Below, piece by piece: positions 37,701 through 46,992 of a stretch of 64,000 nucleotides of DNA. This DNA is from Sinorhizobium americanum. GTDB taxonomy: Bacteria; Pseudomonadota; Alphaproteobacteria; Rhizobiales; Rhizobiaceae. A model generated the notes under the pieces. The model was not told the DNA's origin. It did not search any database and saw only the letters and a list, made by a program, of their open reading frames with translations. The translations under genes were made by a program, and so were the position numbers. Within the stretch, counting starts at the first letter, position 1. The number at the start of each line of letters is the position of its first letter. The stretch covers positions 615-64,614 of the forward strand of contig NZ_LNQC01000064.1 of NCBI RefSeq assembly GCF_001651855.1, in the 5' to 3' direction.

Positions 37701-38840
37701 TCAGAACTTCAGGCCGAGCACGGCCAGCGGATTGTCGGTAAGCGCCTGCGCATCCGGACGATCGACGCGCGGCTTGCCGGTGAAGGCGTCGAACAGATCG
37801 CGCACGAAATCCTCTTCGAGGCCCTTGGTGATCAGCACCATCCGTGTCCGGCGGTCGGACGGATCCGGCCAGGCGGCAAGCCGTTCGGGCGCGTGAAAGA
37901 CAGATTGGACGCCGTGCAGAACCACCGGCCGCTCCGGCCTATCCGCGACGCAAACGATCGCCTTCATGCGCAACAGCTTCTCGCCGTGGGCGGAGCGCAG
38001 CAGATCGATGAACATTTCCAGCGCCATCGGCTCGATCGGTCGGTCATGAACGATGCTGAACGAACGGATATCGGAACCGTGGCGATTGACATCGTGATGA
38101 TGGTGGTGGCTGTGGTGGCCGTGGTGGCCATGGCCGTGATGATGGTCATGATCGTGACCATTCCCTTTCTCGTCCTGCAGCCAGCGGCCGACATCGGCGA
38201 CCTTGGTCGATGCGTCGTAGAGGCCGCAGGCGAACAGTTCGGCGCGGCCCGCCTCCTGCCCGTCGCCGTCGATGATCGGTGCGCGCGGATTGAGGTCCTT
38301 CAGAATATCGGAAAGCGCGTCGAGCTGCTCCTTGCTCGCCAGCCCCGTCTTGCTGATGACGAGCCGGTCGGCAACCGCGACCTGCTTCAGCGCCTCGACG
38401 TGGCCAGCAATCGTCTGCGCGCCATTGACCGCATCGACGACCGTGACCACGCCGTCGAGGCGAAAGTTCTGGGCGATGACCGGGTTGCCGAGCACCGATT
38501 GCAGCACCGGCGCCGGGTCGGCAAGGCCGGTCGTCTCGATGACGACGCGCTTCAGCGGCTTGATGCGGCCGGTCTGCATGCGATCCATCAGGTCGGCAAG
38601 GGTATCGACGAGCTCGCCGCGCACTGTGCAACACAGGCAGCCGTCGGAAAGCTCGATCACGCCGTCGCTCGACGACTCGACAAGCAGATGATCGATCGAG
38701 ACATCGCCGAATTCGTTTATGATGACGGCCGTATCGGCAAGAGCCGGATCCTTCAGCAAGCGGTTCAGAAGGGTCGTCTTGCCCGCACCGAGGAAGCCGG
38801 TGAGGATCGACACCGGCACGACCGGCAATGGACCGTTCAT
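37701..38840 (-). CDS. CobW/COG0523-family GTPase with His-rich metal loop
   Basis: The 379-residue GTPase has Walker A GFLGAGKTT near residue 15, the metal-binding CxCC motif in DGCLCCTV, and a base-recognition SKTG. A linker holds 15 histidines within 22 residues. The C-terminal CobW_C domain starts near residue 260. Such proteins deliver metals (zinc in ZigA/ZNG1, cobalt in CobW). A His-rich loop favours zinc. No zur box or B12 gene adjoins it, so the metal is an inference. ATG 38840. Confidence 0.9.
   Translation of the reverse strand: MNGPLPVVPVSILTGFLGAGKTTLLNRLLKDPALADTAVIINEFGDVSIDHLLVESSSDGVIELSDGCLCCTVRGELVDTLADLMDRMQTGRIKPLKRVVIETTGLADPAPVLQSVLGNPVIAQNFRLDGVVTVVDAVNGAQTIAGHVEALKQVAVADRLVISKTGLASKEQLDALSDILKDLNPRAPIIDGDGQEAGRAELFACGLYDASTKVADVGRWLQDEKGNGHDHDHHHGHGHHGHHSHHHHHDVNRHGSDIRSFSIVHDRPIEPMALEMFIDLLRSAHGEKLLRMKAIVCVADRPERPVVLHGVQSVFHAPERLAAWPDPSDRRTRMVLITKGLEEDFVRDLFDAFTGKPRVDRPDAQALTDNPLAVLGLKF
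38091..38156 (-). repeat. Low-complexity His-codon tract
   Basis: Twenty-two consecutive codons, fifteen of them CAT/CAC, within the CobW-family gene. Such tracts can vary in length between strains by slippage or recombination. Confidence 0.8.
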
Positions 38841-38905
38841 GAAAGGACTCCGTTATAGACTTGGGCGAGATCCAGGCGGAAATCGCGCACGCATTCTCAT
38901 CGCGC

Positions 38906-40033
38906 TCAGAAGCTGGGGCGTGGCACCGGAACCGGGACGTTGGCGATCTCGGCGACATCGCCCTGGCCGGCGACATCACTGCCCGCCTTGGCGGTCTTGT
39001 CGCCACTGCCCGGAATAAGCCCGGCGAAGGCAAGCTTCAGCGGACGGTTGAACTCGTGGATATAGGGCGACAGCAGCTTTTGCCGGCCGGCCTCGTCGCG
39101 GCCTTCGCTGCGGACCTTCGCCGCCTGCTTGGAGCAGATCTCCTTGCTGACGTCCGAAACCACTTCACGGCCTTCGCCGTAAGGCGCGATGGCGGTCAGC
39201 GACGGTTTTTCGGCCGCAGGGGTCGTCAGCGCCATTTGAAGAAGCCGGGCCGACTCGTCGGCGCGGGCGCCGAGGCTATCCTCGCCGAGCACCACCGATA
39301 TGACGCTGCGGCCAGAACGGGTCGCCGACGATACCTGGTTGAAACCCGACGCGCAGATGAAGCCGGTCTTCATGCCGTCGGCGCCTTCGAAGCGGCCGAT
39401 CAGCATGTTGTAATTTGCATAATCCTTCTTGCCGGTGGTGAAGCCTTCCAGCGAGAAATAGGACGCGTATTGCGGAAATTCGCGCTTCAGCGTGATCGCC
39501 AGAACGGCAAGGTCGCGCGCCGTCGTATACTGGCCCTGCCCCGGTAAACCGTTGGCATTGATGAAGTGCGACGAGGTCATGCCGATCCGCCGCGCTTCCG
39601 CATTCATTCGGTCGATGAAGGCCTGCTCCGATCCGCCGACCGTCTCCGCGATCGCCACGGCGACGTCATTGGCGGATTTGACGAGCATCATCTTCAGCGC
39701 GCTGTCGAGCGTCATCGCCTGCCCGGGCTTGTAGAACATCTTGCTCGGAGGCTCGGCCGCCGCATTCTTCGTCATGATCACCGGGCTTTCCAGCGTCAGC
39801 TGTCCGGCCTGGATCGCCCGAAACGTCGTATAGGCCGTCATCAGCTTGGTCAGCGAGGCCGGATACCATTTCTGGAAGATGTCCTGATGCTCATAGACTT
39901 TGAGAGTTGCGACATCGACGACGAGCCGCGGATTGGCCGACGCCGGAAGCGCCGCCGCCAATGCCGCACAAACACCGGCGAGAACGCCCACCGCGCCTGC
40001 CCTGTTGCGCATCAGAAGTCGAACTGTCACCAC
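38906..40033 (-). CDS. D-alanyl-D-alanine carboxypeptidase (serine type, DacA/F-like)
   Basis: The 375-residue penicillin-binding protein trims the terminal D-Ala of peptidoglycan stem peptides in the periplasm. It has a signal peptide (VGVLAGVCAALAAALPASA), SxxK at S60-K63 (SLTKLM), SxN in KSANDVAVA and KTG in GMKTGFI. The C-terminus is Pro-rich. Start is uncertain: GTG 40033 or ATG 40012, the latter giving a typical signal peptide. It reads away from the amidohydrolase gene. Confidence 0.92.
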   Translation of the reverse strand: MVTVRLLMRNRAGAVGVLAGVCAALAAALPASANPRLVVDVATLKVYEHQDIFQKWYPASLTKLMTAYTTFRAIQAGQLTLESPVIMTKNAAAEPPSKMFYKPGQAMTLDSALKMMLVKSANDVAVAIAETVGGSEQAFIDRMNAEARRIGMTSSHFINANGLPGQGQYTTARDLAVLAITLKREFPQYASYFSLEGFTTGKKDYANYNMLIGRFEGADGMKTGFICASGFNQVSSATRSGRSVISVVLGEDSLGARADESARLLQMALTTPAAEKPSLTAIAPYGEGREVVSDVSKEICSKQAAKVRSEGRDEAGRQKLLSPYIHEFNRPLKLAFAGLIPGSGDKTAKAGSDVAGQGDVAEIANVPVPVPRPSF

Positions 40034-40153
40034 TACCTTAACCTCGAATTTCCGCAGTTGCCTCGTATCGTCCGGCTATTTAGCCTATATGGCAAGGAGA
40101 TGGCAAAGCCATTCCGCCTGCCCGTCCACCGAACAGACCCACAGGGAAGCATC

Positions 40154-41317
40154 ATGCCGATATTGAACCGCGCCGCCGAACTCCAGAACGAAGTGACCGA
40201 GTGGCGGCGCCATCTGCACATGAACCCGGAGCTCCTGTTCGCGGTGGAAAATACGGCAGCCTTTGTCGAAAAGAAACTGAAGGAATTCGGCGTTGACGAG
40301 ATCGTGACCGGCCTCGGCCGCACCGGCGTCGTCGGTCTCATCCGCGGCAATCTGGGCCCCGGTCGGACCATCGGGCTCAGAGCCGACATGGACGCCTTGC
40401 CGATCACCGAGACCAGCGGCCAGGCGTGGTCCTCGACCACCCCCGGCAAGATGCATGCCTGTGGCCATGACGGCCACACGGCCATGCTGCTCGGTGCGGC
40501 GAAATACCTCGCCGAGACGCGTAACTTCGCCGGCAGCGTCGCCGTCATATTCCAACCGGCGGAGGAAGGCGGCGGCGGCGGCAACGAGATGGTCAAGGAC
40601 GGCATGATGGAACGCTTCACCATCGAGGAGGTCTACGGCATGCACAATATGCCGGGCATGCCGGTCGGCCATTTCGGCAGCCGCGTCGGGCCGATCATGG
40701 CCTCGACGGACGAGTTCACCATCACCATCAAGGGTCGCGGCGGCCATGCGGCGCAGCCGCACAAGACCATCGATCCGATCGCCATCGGCGCCCAGATCGT
40801 CAGCGCGCTGCAGACGATCGCCTCGCGCACCGTCGACCCGCTTGCCTCGATCGTCGTCTCCGTCACCAAGTTCAATGCCGGCTTCGCCCACAACGTCATT
40901 CCGGAACAGGCAGTCCTGGCCGGCACGGTTCGCGCGCTGACCCCTGAGGTGCGCGACACCGGCGAGGCGCGCATCCGCCAGATCGCCGAAAGCATTGCCG
41001 GCGCCTATGGCGCGACCGTCGACGTCTGGTACGGCCGCAACTATCCGGTCACCGTCAACCATGCCGAAGAGACCGGCCACGCGCTTGCCGTCGCCGCGGC
41101 GGTCGCCGGCCAAGGCAACGTCAATGCCGGGCTTGATCCGATGATGGGCGGCGAGGACTTCTCCTACATGCTGCTTGCCCGGCCCGGCGCCTTCGTCTTC
41201 ATCGGCAACGGCGAATCCGCCGGCCTCCACCATCCCGCCTACGACTTCAACGACGAAGTGATCCCGCACGGGATTACCTATTGGGTGAAGCTCGCCGAAG
41301 CGCGGCTCGCCGCCTGA
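40154..41317 (+). CDS. M20-family amidohydrolase (hippurate hydrolase-like)
   Basis: The 387-residue zinc enzyme has the metal motifs GLRADMDALP, HACGHDGHTAML, QPAEEGGGGG, and the dimerisation-domain segment GRGGHAAQPHKTIDP. Such enzymes hydrolyse N-acyl amino acids (hippurate, N-acetyl-amino acids or auxin conjugates). The specific substrate cannot be read. ATG 40154. The Lrp-type regulator gene follows after 23 bp, suggesting co-transcription and possibly amino-acid-responsive control. Confidence 0.93.
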   Translation: MPILNRAAELQNEVTEWRRHLHMNPELLFAVENTAAFVEKKLKEFGVDEIVTGLGRTGVVGLIRGNLGPGRTIGLRADMDALPITETSGQAWSSTTPGKMHACGHDGHTAMLLGAAKYLAETRNFAGSVAVIFQPAEEGGGGGNEMVKDGMMERFTIEEVYGMHNMPGMPVGHFGSRVGPIMASTDEFTITIKGRGGHAAQPHKTIDPIAIGAQIVSALQTIASRTVDPLASIVVSVTKFNAGFAHNVIPEQAVLAGTVRALTPEVRDTGEARIRQIAESIAGAYGATVDVWYGRNYPVTVNHAEETGHALAVAAAVAGQGNVNAGLDPMMGGEDFSYMLLARPGAFVFIGNGESAGLHHPAYDFNDEVIPHGITYWVKLAEARLAA

Positions 41318-41340
41318 GAGACGCGAGCGGGGGCGGGCAG

Positions 41341-41805
41341 ATGCACCAGATCGACAAGACCGACCGCCGGATCCTCAATATCCTGCAGGCCGACGGGCGG
41401 ATCACCAATCTCGAACTGGCGGACCGCATCGGCCTCTCGCCGACCGCGACGAGCGAGCGGCTGCGGCGGCTCCTGAAAGAAGGCTACGTATCCGGGTTCG
41501 GCGCGCGCCTCGATCCGCATAAGCTCGGTTTCGGATTGCTGGTCTTCATCGAGGTGATGCTCGACAAGACGACGCCGGAAGTCTTCGACCAGTTCGCCGC
41601 CGCCATCAAACAGGCGCCTGCGGTGCTCGAATGTCACATGGTCGCCGGCGGCTTCGACTACCTCGTCAAGACCCGTTTCGAGGACATGACCGCCTACCGC
41701 AATTTCCTCGGCCAGGTGCTTTGGACGCTGCCGGGCGTCAAGGAGACGCGCACCTATGCGGTGATGGAGGAGATCAAGAACGACGGGCCGCTGCCGCTTG
41801 TTTGA
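41341..41805 (+). CDS. Lrp/AsnC-family transcriptional regulator
   Basis: The 154-residue protein has an N-terminal winged helix (KTDRRILNILQADGRITNLELADRIGLSPTATSERLRRL) and a C-terminal RAM amino-acid-binding domain (MVAGGFDYLVKTRFED). The last part, LGQVLWTLPGVKETRTYAVMEEIK, is typical of leucine-responsive paralogues. ATG 41341 lies 23 bp after the amidohydrolase stop. The effector is unknown. Confidence 0.92.
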   Translation: MHQIDKTDRRILNILQADGRITNLELADRIGLSPTATSERLRRLLKEGYVSGFGARLDPHKLGFGLLVFIEVMLDKTTPEVFDQFAAAIKQAPAVLECHMVAGGFDYLVKTRFEDMTAYRNFLGQVLWTLPGVKETRTYAVMEEIKNDGPLPLV

Positions 41806-41815
41806 CGGCAGCGGC
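41787..41815. terminator. Perfect hairpin between convergent lrp-like and adh genes
   Basis: GCCGCTGCCG (41787-41796) pairs with CGGCAGCGGC (41806-41815), a perfect 10-bp stem with a 9-nt loop that holds the lrp-like stop codon. There is no T-run, but the location suits a bidirectional terminator. Confidence 0.6.
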
Positions 41816-41823
41816 TCATCAGA

Positions 41824-42870
41824 TCATGCCTTGATCGAAGCCATGTCGATCACGAAGCGATAGCGCACGTCGCTCTTCAGCACCCTCTCATAGGCGGCGT
41901 TGACCTCCTCCATCCGGATTGTCTCGATCTCCGAGACGATGCCGTGCTCGCCGCAGAAATCCAGCATCTCCTGGGTCTCCTTGATCGAGCCGATCATCGA
42001 GCCGGAAATGCTGCGCCGCGCCGGCACCAGCGAGAAGGCATGCACCGGCACCGGCTTCTCGGGAATCCCCACGACCACGAAATCGCCGTCGACCTTCAGC
42101 AGGTTGAGATAGGCATTCCAGTCGATCTCGGTCCCGACCGTGCAGATGATCAGATCAAAGTTTCCGGCCAGTTTCTCGAAGGTCTGCGGATCGTTCGTTG
42201 CATAATAGTGGTCGGCTCCGAGTTTCAGCCCGTCTTCCTTCTTCGAAAGGCTCTGGCTGAGGACGGTGACCTCCGCACCCATCGCATGGGCGAGCTTGAC
42301 GCCCATGTGGCCGAGACCGCCCATTCCGACGATCGCCACCTTCTTTCCGGGCCCTGCCTTCCAGTGGCGGAGCGGCGAATAAAGGGTGATGCCGGCGCAG
42401 AGCAGCGGGGCGGCCGCGTCGAGCGGCAGGTTCGCAGGGATCGAGAGGACATAGCCCTCCTTGACGACGATGTGATCCGAATAACCGCCCTGGGTGGGGG
42501 TCTTCCCATCGGCCTCGACACCGTTATAGGTCACGACCAGGCCGGGCATATAATGTTCGAGATCGAGATCACGGGTCGCACAGGTCGTGCAGGAATCGAC
42601 GAAGCAGCCGACGCCGACCCGGTCGCCACGCTTGAACTTGGTGACCTTGGAGCCGACCGCCCGAACGATGCCGACGATTTCGTGGCCGGGCACCATCGGG
42701 AAGGTCGAGTTCCCCCATTCATTGCGGGCCTGGTGGATGTCGGAGTGGCAGACGCCGCAATATTGGATGTCGATGACGACGTCGTCGTCGCGCGGTTCGC
42801 GACGTTCGAAGGTGAAAGGGGCGAGCGGCTGCGATGCGTCCGTTGCCGCATATCCTCTTGCGATGGCCAT
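41824..42870 (-). CDS. Zinc-dependent alcohol/aldehyde dehydrogenase (AdhC/YahK-like)
   Basis: The 348-residue NADP-type enzyme has catalytic zinc ligands in CGVCHSDIH and HE, structural cysteines reduced compared with classical ADHs (CTTCATRD), and a nucleotide motif [13 protein letters not shown]. It is closest in look to YahK-like cinnamyl alcohol dehydrogenases, which reduce many aldehydes. AAGGAAAG precedes ATG 42870. It is divergent from an AraC-family regulator, an arrangement seen for aldehyde reductases such as YqhD/YqhC. Confidence 0.92.
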   Translation of the reverse strand: MAIARGYAATDASQPLAPFTFERREPRDDDVVIDIQYCGVCHSDIHQARNEWGNSTFPMVPGHEIVGIVRAVGSKVTKFKRGDRVGVGCFVDSCTTCATRDLDLEHYMPGLVVTYNGVEADGKTPTQGGYSDHIVVKEGYVLSIPANLPLDAAAPLLCAGITLYSPLRHWKAGPGKKVAIVGMGGLGHMGVKLAHAMGAEVTVLSQSLSKKEDGLKLGADHYYATNDPQTFEKLAGNFDLIICTVGTEIDWNAYLNLLKVDGDFVVVGIPEKPVPVHAFSLVPARRSISGSMIGSIKETQEMLDFCGEHGIVSEIETIRMEEVNAAYERVLKSDVRYRFVIDMASIKA

Positions 42871-42972
42871 GGGGTCTTTCCTTCATGTCTGGGAATAGCG
42901 CGCCGCGCGGAGGCATGGACCTCGGGCGGCAAGGCGGACTATGCTGTTCCCGTACGACACTGCGTTAGTGCG

Positions 42973-43002
42973 ATCCTGCAAAGTTTTTGCACAATCCTGC
43001 AA
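42973..43002 (+). promoter_or_regulatory. Direct repeats between adh and its AraC-type regulator
   Basis: ATCCTGCAA occurs at 42973-42981 and again at 42994-43002, 21 bp apart, which is two DNA turns. This spacing is the signature of AraC-family operators. It lies in the 219-bp divergent region. Confidence 0.6.
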
Positions 43003-43089
43003 GAATGAGAGAACGGCGTTGCGCCGCAACGTCCTCCTCCTATCTGTGCCCCATCTCGCAAGCCCCAAGCACCGGAAAGAATACCGAAG

Positions 43090-44031
43090 ATGTCAGATAT
43101 GCAACGGACGCCGCGCCAGGAGATGATCGAGATCATTGCCCGGATTGCCGGGGTGGACGGCGATCACCCGACGATCGTTCCGGGCCTCAGCGTTCATCGC
43201 CATTCAAGCTCCGCCAAGCCGAATTGTGCCGCCTACAAGCCGAGCCTGGCAATCATCGTCCAGGGAGCCAAACGCGTCCTGCTCGGCGGGGAGCTGTTCG
43301 TCTATGGCGCTTCGGACTATCTGCTGACCTCGATCGACCTGCCGGTCCTGTCGCAAATTTCCTTGGCTTCCAGCGAAGAACCCTATCTCAGCATGAATTT
43401 CCAGATCGATACGGCGAAGATTCCGGGACTTCTCGACAGGGTCGGCGACCAGACGGCAAGGTCACCCGCTTCGCCGCGGGGCATGACGGTCAACAAGCTG
43501 ACTGCGGAGCTGGAAGACGCGGCGCTGCGCCTGCTGCGGCTCCTTGAGCGCCCCGCCGAGATGCCCGTCCTGTTGCCCCTCATCGAACAGGAAATCCTCT
43601 ATCGGCTGCTGATGGGGCCGCATGGCGCGAGGCTTCGGCAGATGACGACCGCTGAAAGCCAGCCGCACCAGATCGGCCGGGCCGTCGCCTGGCTGAAGGA
43701 GCACTATTCCCGCCCGCTCCGCATCGACGACCTGGCAAGCCGGGTCAGTATGAGCGTCTCCTCGCTCCACCATCATTTCAAGGCGATCACGGCGATGAGC
43801 CCGCTGCAATACCAGAAGCAGCTCCGCCTGCAGGAGGCCCGGCGCCTGATGCTGGAGGAGCGCCTCGACGCGGGCGATGCCGGTCATCAGGTCGGCTATG
43901 ACAGCCAGTCGCAGTTCAGCCGCGAATATGCGCGCCACTTCGGCGAGCCGCCGATGCGCGACATCGGCCGGGTTCGCCGAAGCCTCGTCGATCTTTTGAC
44001 CGGTGAGCCGGAACTGCTGAGCGAGGGATAG
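43090..44031 (+). CDS. AraC-family transcriptional regulator (AraC_N type)
   Basis: The 313-residue protein has an N-terminal cupin-like AraC_N domain (CAAYKPSLAIIVQGAKRVLLGGELFVYG) and two C-terminal helix-turn-helix motifs (IDDLASRVSMSVSSLHHHFKAI and AGHQVGYDSQSQFSREYARHFG). It is likely to activate the divergent dehydrogenase, as YqhC does for YqhD. The repeats at 42973-43002 are the probable site. ATG 43090 has GGAAAG upstream. Confidence 0.92.
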   Translation: MSDMQRTPRQEMIEIIARIAGVDGDHPTIVPGLSVHRHSSSAKPNCAAYKPSLAIIVQGAKRVLLGGELFVYGASDYLLTSIDLPVLSQISLASSEEPYLSMNFQIDTAKIPGLLDRVGDQTARSPASPRGMTVNKLTAELEDAALRLLRLLERPAEMPVLLPLIEQEILYRLLMGPHGARLRQMTTAESQPHQIGRAVAWLKEHYSRPLRIDDLASRVSMSVSSLHHHFKAITAMSPLQYQKQLRLQEARRLMLEERLDAGDAGHQVGYDSQSQFSREYARHFGEPPMRDIGRVRRSLVDLLTGEPELLSEG

Positions 44032-44035
44032 GCTG

Positions 44036-46963
44036 CTACCACCCCTCCTCCAGCACCTTTGCCAGCATGTCGGCAAAGAAGTCGGCACTCTCGCGGCTGA
44101 GGCAGAGCGGCGGCTTGATCTTCAGCACATTGAGGTGGTCGCCGGTCGGCTGCATGATGACGCCGAGGTCGAGCAGACGGTCACAGATCGCCGCCGTCTC
44201 CTCCGTCGCCGGCTCCAGCGTCCCGCGGTCGCGGACGAATTCCACGCCGAGATAGAGCCCCATGCCGTGGACTGCACCGACGATCGGGAATCGCTGACCG
44301 AGCGCTTGCAACCGCTCCTTGAGGTGATCACCCACCGTGCGGGCGTTCTCCTGCAGTGCCTCGTCATGCAGGATGTCGAGCACGGTCAGCCCGACGACGG
44401 AGCTCACCGGGCTGCCGCCGGCGGAAGAGAAGAAATAGCCCTCCTTCTCGAGCGCCTCGGCGATTTCGCGGCGGGTAATCACCGCACCGAGCGGGTGGCC
44501 ATTGCCCATGCCCTTGGCGACGGTGATGATATCCGGCACGACCCCCTGTTCCTCGAAGCCCCAGAAATAGTGACCGAGCCGGCCGTAGCCGACCTGCACT
44601 TCGTCGGCGATGCACACGCCGCCGCGCGCCCTGACCATCTGATAGACTGCTTCGAGATAACCGGGCGGCAGCGGGATGCCGCCGGCATTGCCGTAGACGG
44701 TTTCGCAGATGAAACCGGCGAGGCCCCCGCCCTTCTCATCCAGTTCCTCAAGCTTTGCCGCGACCGCCCCGACATAGTCGCCGGCCGAGCTTTCGCCGCG
44801 ATAAGGGCCGCGATAGGTGTTCGGCGAGACGACCGGTTGCACCCATTCCGGCCGCGTGGTGAGCGCCTGCGGATTGTCGGCGATCGAGGTCGAGACCGCG
44901 TCGCTTGCGACCGTCCAACCATGATAGGCCTCCAGCAGCGAAAGCAGATTGCGCGCGCCGGAATAGGCCCAGGCGAGGCGGATGGCGAGGTCGTTCGCCT
45001 CCGAGCCGCTGTTGACGAGAAAGACCGTATCGAGCCCTTCCGGCGCAAGAGCGGTAAGCCGCTCGGAGAACTCGGCGACGGCCGCGTAGTGGAAGCGGGA
45101 ATTGGTGTTGAGCAGCGACCATTGCCGTCCGACCGCAGCGGAGAGGCGCGGATGGCCGTGCCCGACAATGGTGACGTTGTTGACCATGTCGAGATAGGCC
45201 CGCCCCTCGACGTCGAAGAGATGCTCCTTCCAGCCGCGCTCGATCTGCGGCGGCTCGCGGTAATAGTTCTTCTGCGGCCGCGCGAAATGGCGCTGCCGTC
45301 GATCGAGCAGCGCCGCCGCTTGCGGCGGCGGCGCATCGCAATCGAAACCGAGGATTGGCCCCGGCGACGGAGAGAGCCTGCGCCAGGCCTCCGCCTGATG
45401 CGGGGCCGCGAAAGGCGGCGGGTCGATTTCCGCGGCGGTACAGAATTGCACGCGCATGAAGCCGAGCGCTGAAGCGTCGCCGGGGACCGTGCCGATCCGG
45501 TCCCCTGCCTCGACGCTCCCATCTTCAAGTCTTGCCGGCTCGATCCCCAGCAGATGGAGGTGGAGGCCATGCGTCGAAAGAATCAGCCTGCCGCCGCGCT
45601 GGTGCAGCTGGCCGGCAAAGGGGGCATGAACTGCGGTTTGCCCGTGCAGGCAGAGGTCGACGTGGAGGGCGAGCGTCTGGGGAGGCTTGGCCTGGAGGAG
45701 CCGTGTTTCCGTCAGGCGGAATTCGCCGTAGCGGGTCGCGGCCGTGCCGGCCGCCCGCGCCGCCGACTGAAGGAGCAGCGCCTCGGTATCCTCATAGTGC
45801 CAGCGGTCGGCGGGCAGATGCGGCCCGAGCAGCGACAGGTCGACGATGCCGACCCGGTGAGTGTCGATGTCCGGCAACAGGCGGCCAGTCTCCGGCAGGG
45901 CGGGCGATGCCTCCTCCTTGCCGATCGCCTGATGGATGGCGTGATCCATGAGCTCGAAGGGGACGGAGACCGCGACATCGAAGATTTCGCGCTCATGCGC
46001 GGCATTTCCCTGCACATAGGCATTCTCCGGCTCGATCTCGAGCTGCCGTGCCGAGCTCGCGACGAGAATGCCGGCGCGCGCGACGATCAGCGGCCAGAGC
46101 GCCTTGATTTCCGCCTCGGTCAGCGGGCAGACGGCATGGAACGCCGTGACCGCGGGCAGGATGCGGAAAGGATCGCCATCGGCGTGGTGAAGCAGCGACG
46201 CACAGGTGACGGCAAGTTCGGCGACTAGCCAGCCTTGGATCACGTCGCCGAAATCGATGATGCCCTCGGGCATCAGGCGGCCGCCCTTCTCCGCCCTGCT
46301 CACCACATTGTCGTCGGTGACATCGTGATGGATCGCCTGCAGGCGCAGCTCCGGCATCAGCGGCTGCACGCGGCGCATCGCCCCCACCATCGCCTCGGCG
46401 ATGCGCTTGCGCAAATCGACATCGGTCATCGCCGAAAGCAGCTGGAGCGCCACCGGACCGGCCCGTCGGAGATCCCATTGCAGCTGCCGGACGAGCCCCG
46501 GATGGTCGAAGTCCGCGAGTGCCACGGCGAGCCGGCCGGCGAGGTCGCCAAGGGCCGAGACCGTTTCTGCCGACAGGTGTTTGCGGCGCGTAAGCGGCGT
46601 TCCCTCGAGAAAGGTCAGCAGCCGGAACTGGTAGATAACGTCGCGCACGGCGGCGCTGACGATCTCTTCGCCATCGCCTGCCGGGATGACCCGCGGCACC
46701 ATCGGCGCGTTGGTCTTGGCGCCCACATGGCGCAACGCCGCGTTTTGGGCATCGAGTTCGACGCGCTCATATTCCGCCCTCGCTATCTTCAGCACGAAGC
46801 GGCCCTCGCCGGTATCGACGCGATAGTTGCGGTCCTGCTGGCTGCCGAGTTCGGTAACATCCTCGGAGATGCCGTAATGCTCGAGCAGGATCGCCTTTGC
46901 CTCGTCCACCGACACGTCGGGCCTTGCGAGCTCAGTGCGGCGTTTCAGCGAGTCCTCTTCCAT
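44036..46963 (-). CDS. Kinase (APH) / M23-like / class III aminotransferase fusion
   Basis: The 975-residue protein has three parts. Residues about 25-270 are an aminoglycoside-phosphotransferase-like kinase with catalytic HHDVTDDN (213-219) and DFG (237-239). Residues about 430-505 resemble an M23 peptidase beta-domain with degenerate metal motifs. Residues 550-975 are a class III PLP aminotransferase/phospholyase with K817 in ITVAKGMGNG. In mammals a kinase (HYKK) and lyases (AGXT2L1/2) of these two families act in sequence on hydroxylysine or phosphoethanolamine, so a bifunctional kinase-phospholyase is a fair inference. It follows hutC by 29 bp. ATG 46966 is an alternative start. Confidence 0.85.
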   Translation of the reverse strand: MEEDSLKRRTELARPDVSVDEAKAILLEHYGISEDVTELGSQQDRNYRVDTGEGRFVLKIARAEYERVELDAQNAALRHVGAKTNAPMVPRVIPAGDGEEIVSAAVRDVIYQFRLLTFLEGTPLTRRKHLSAETVSALGDLAGRLAVALADFDHPGLVRQLQWDLRRAGPVALQLLSAMTDVDLRKRIAEAMVGAMRRVQPLMPELRLQAIHHDVTDDNVVSRAEKGGRLMPEGIIDFGDVIQGWLVAELAVTCASLLHHADGDPFRILPAVTAFHAVCPLTEAEIKALWPLIVARAGILVASSARQLEIEPENAYVQGNAAHEREIFDVAVSVPFELMDHAIHQAIGKEEASPALPETGRLLPDIDTHRVGIVDLSLLGPHLPADRWHYEDTEALLLQSAARAAGTAATRYGEFRLTETRLLQAKPPQTLALHVDLCLHGQTAVHAPFAGQLHQRGGRLILSTHGLHLHLLGIEPARLEDGSVEAGDRIGTVPGDASALGFMRVQFCTAAEIDPPPFAAPHQAEAWRRLSPSPGPILGFDCDAPPPQAAALLDRRQRHFARPQKNYYREPPQIERGWKEHLFDVEGRAYLDMVNNVTIVGHGHPRLSAAVGRQWSLLNTNSRFHYAAVAEFSERLTALAPEGLDTVFLVNSGSEANDLAIRLAWAYSGARNLLSLLEAYHGWTVASDAVSTSIADNPQALTTRPEWVQPVVSPNTYRGPYRGESSAGDYVGAVAAKLEELDEKGGGLAGFICETVYGNAGGIPLPPGYLEAVYQMVRARGGVCIADEVQVGYGRLGHYFWGFEEQGVVPDIITVAKGMGNGHPLGAVITRREIAEALEKEGYFFSSAGGSPVSSVVGLTVLDILHDEALQENARTVGDHLKERLQALGQRFPIVGAVHGMGLYLGVEFVRDRGTLEPATEETAAICDRLLDLGVIMQPTGDHLNVLKIKPPLCLSRESADFFADMLAKVLEEGW

Positions 46964-46992
46964 CATTCCGCTCCCGTCCGTCTCAAGGCTTC

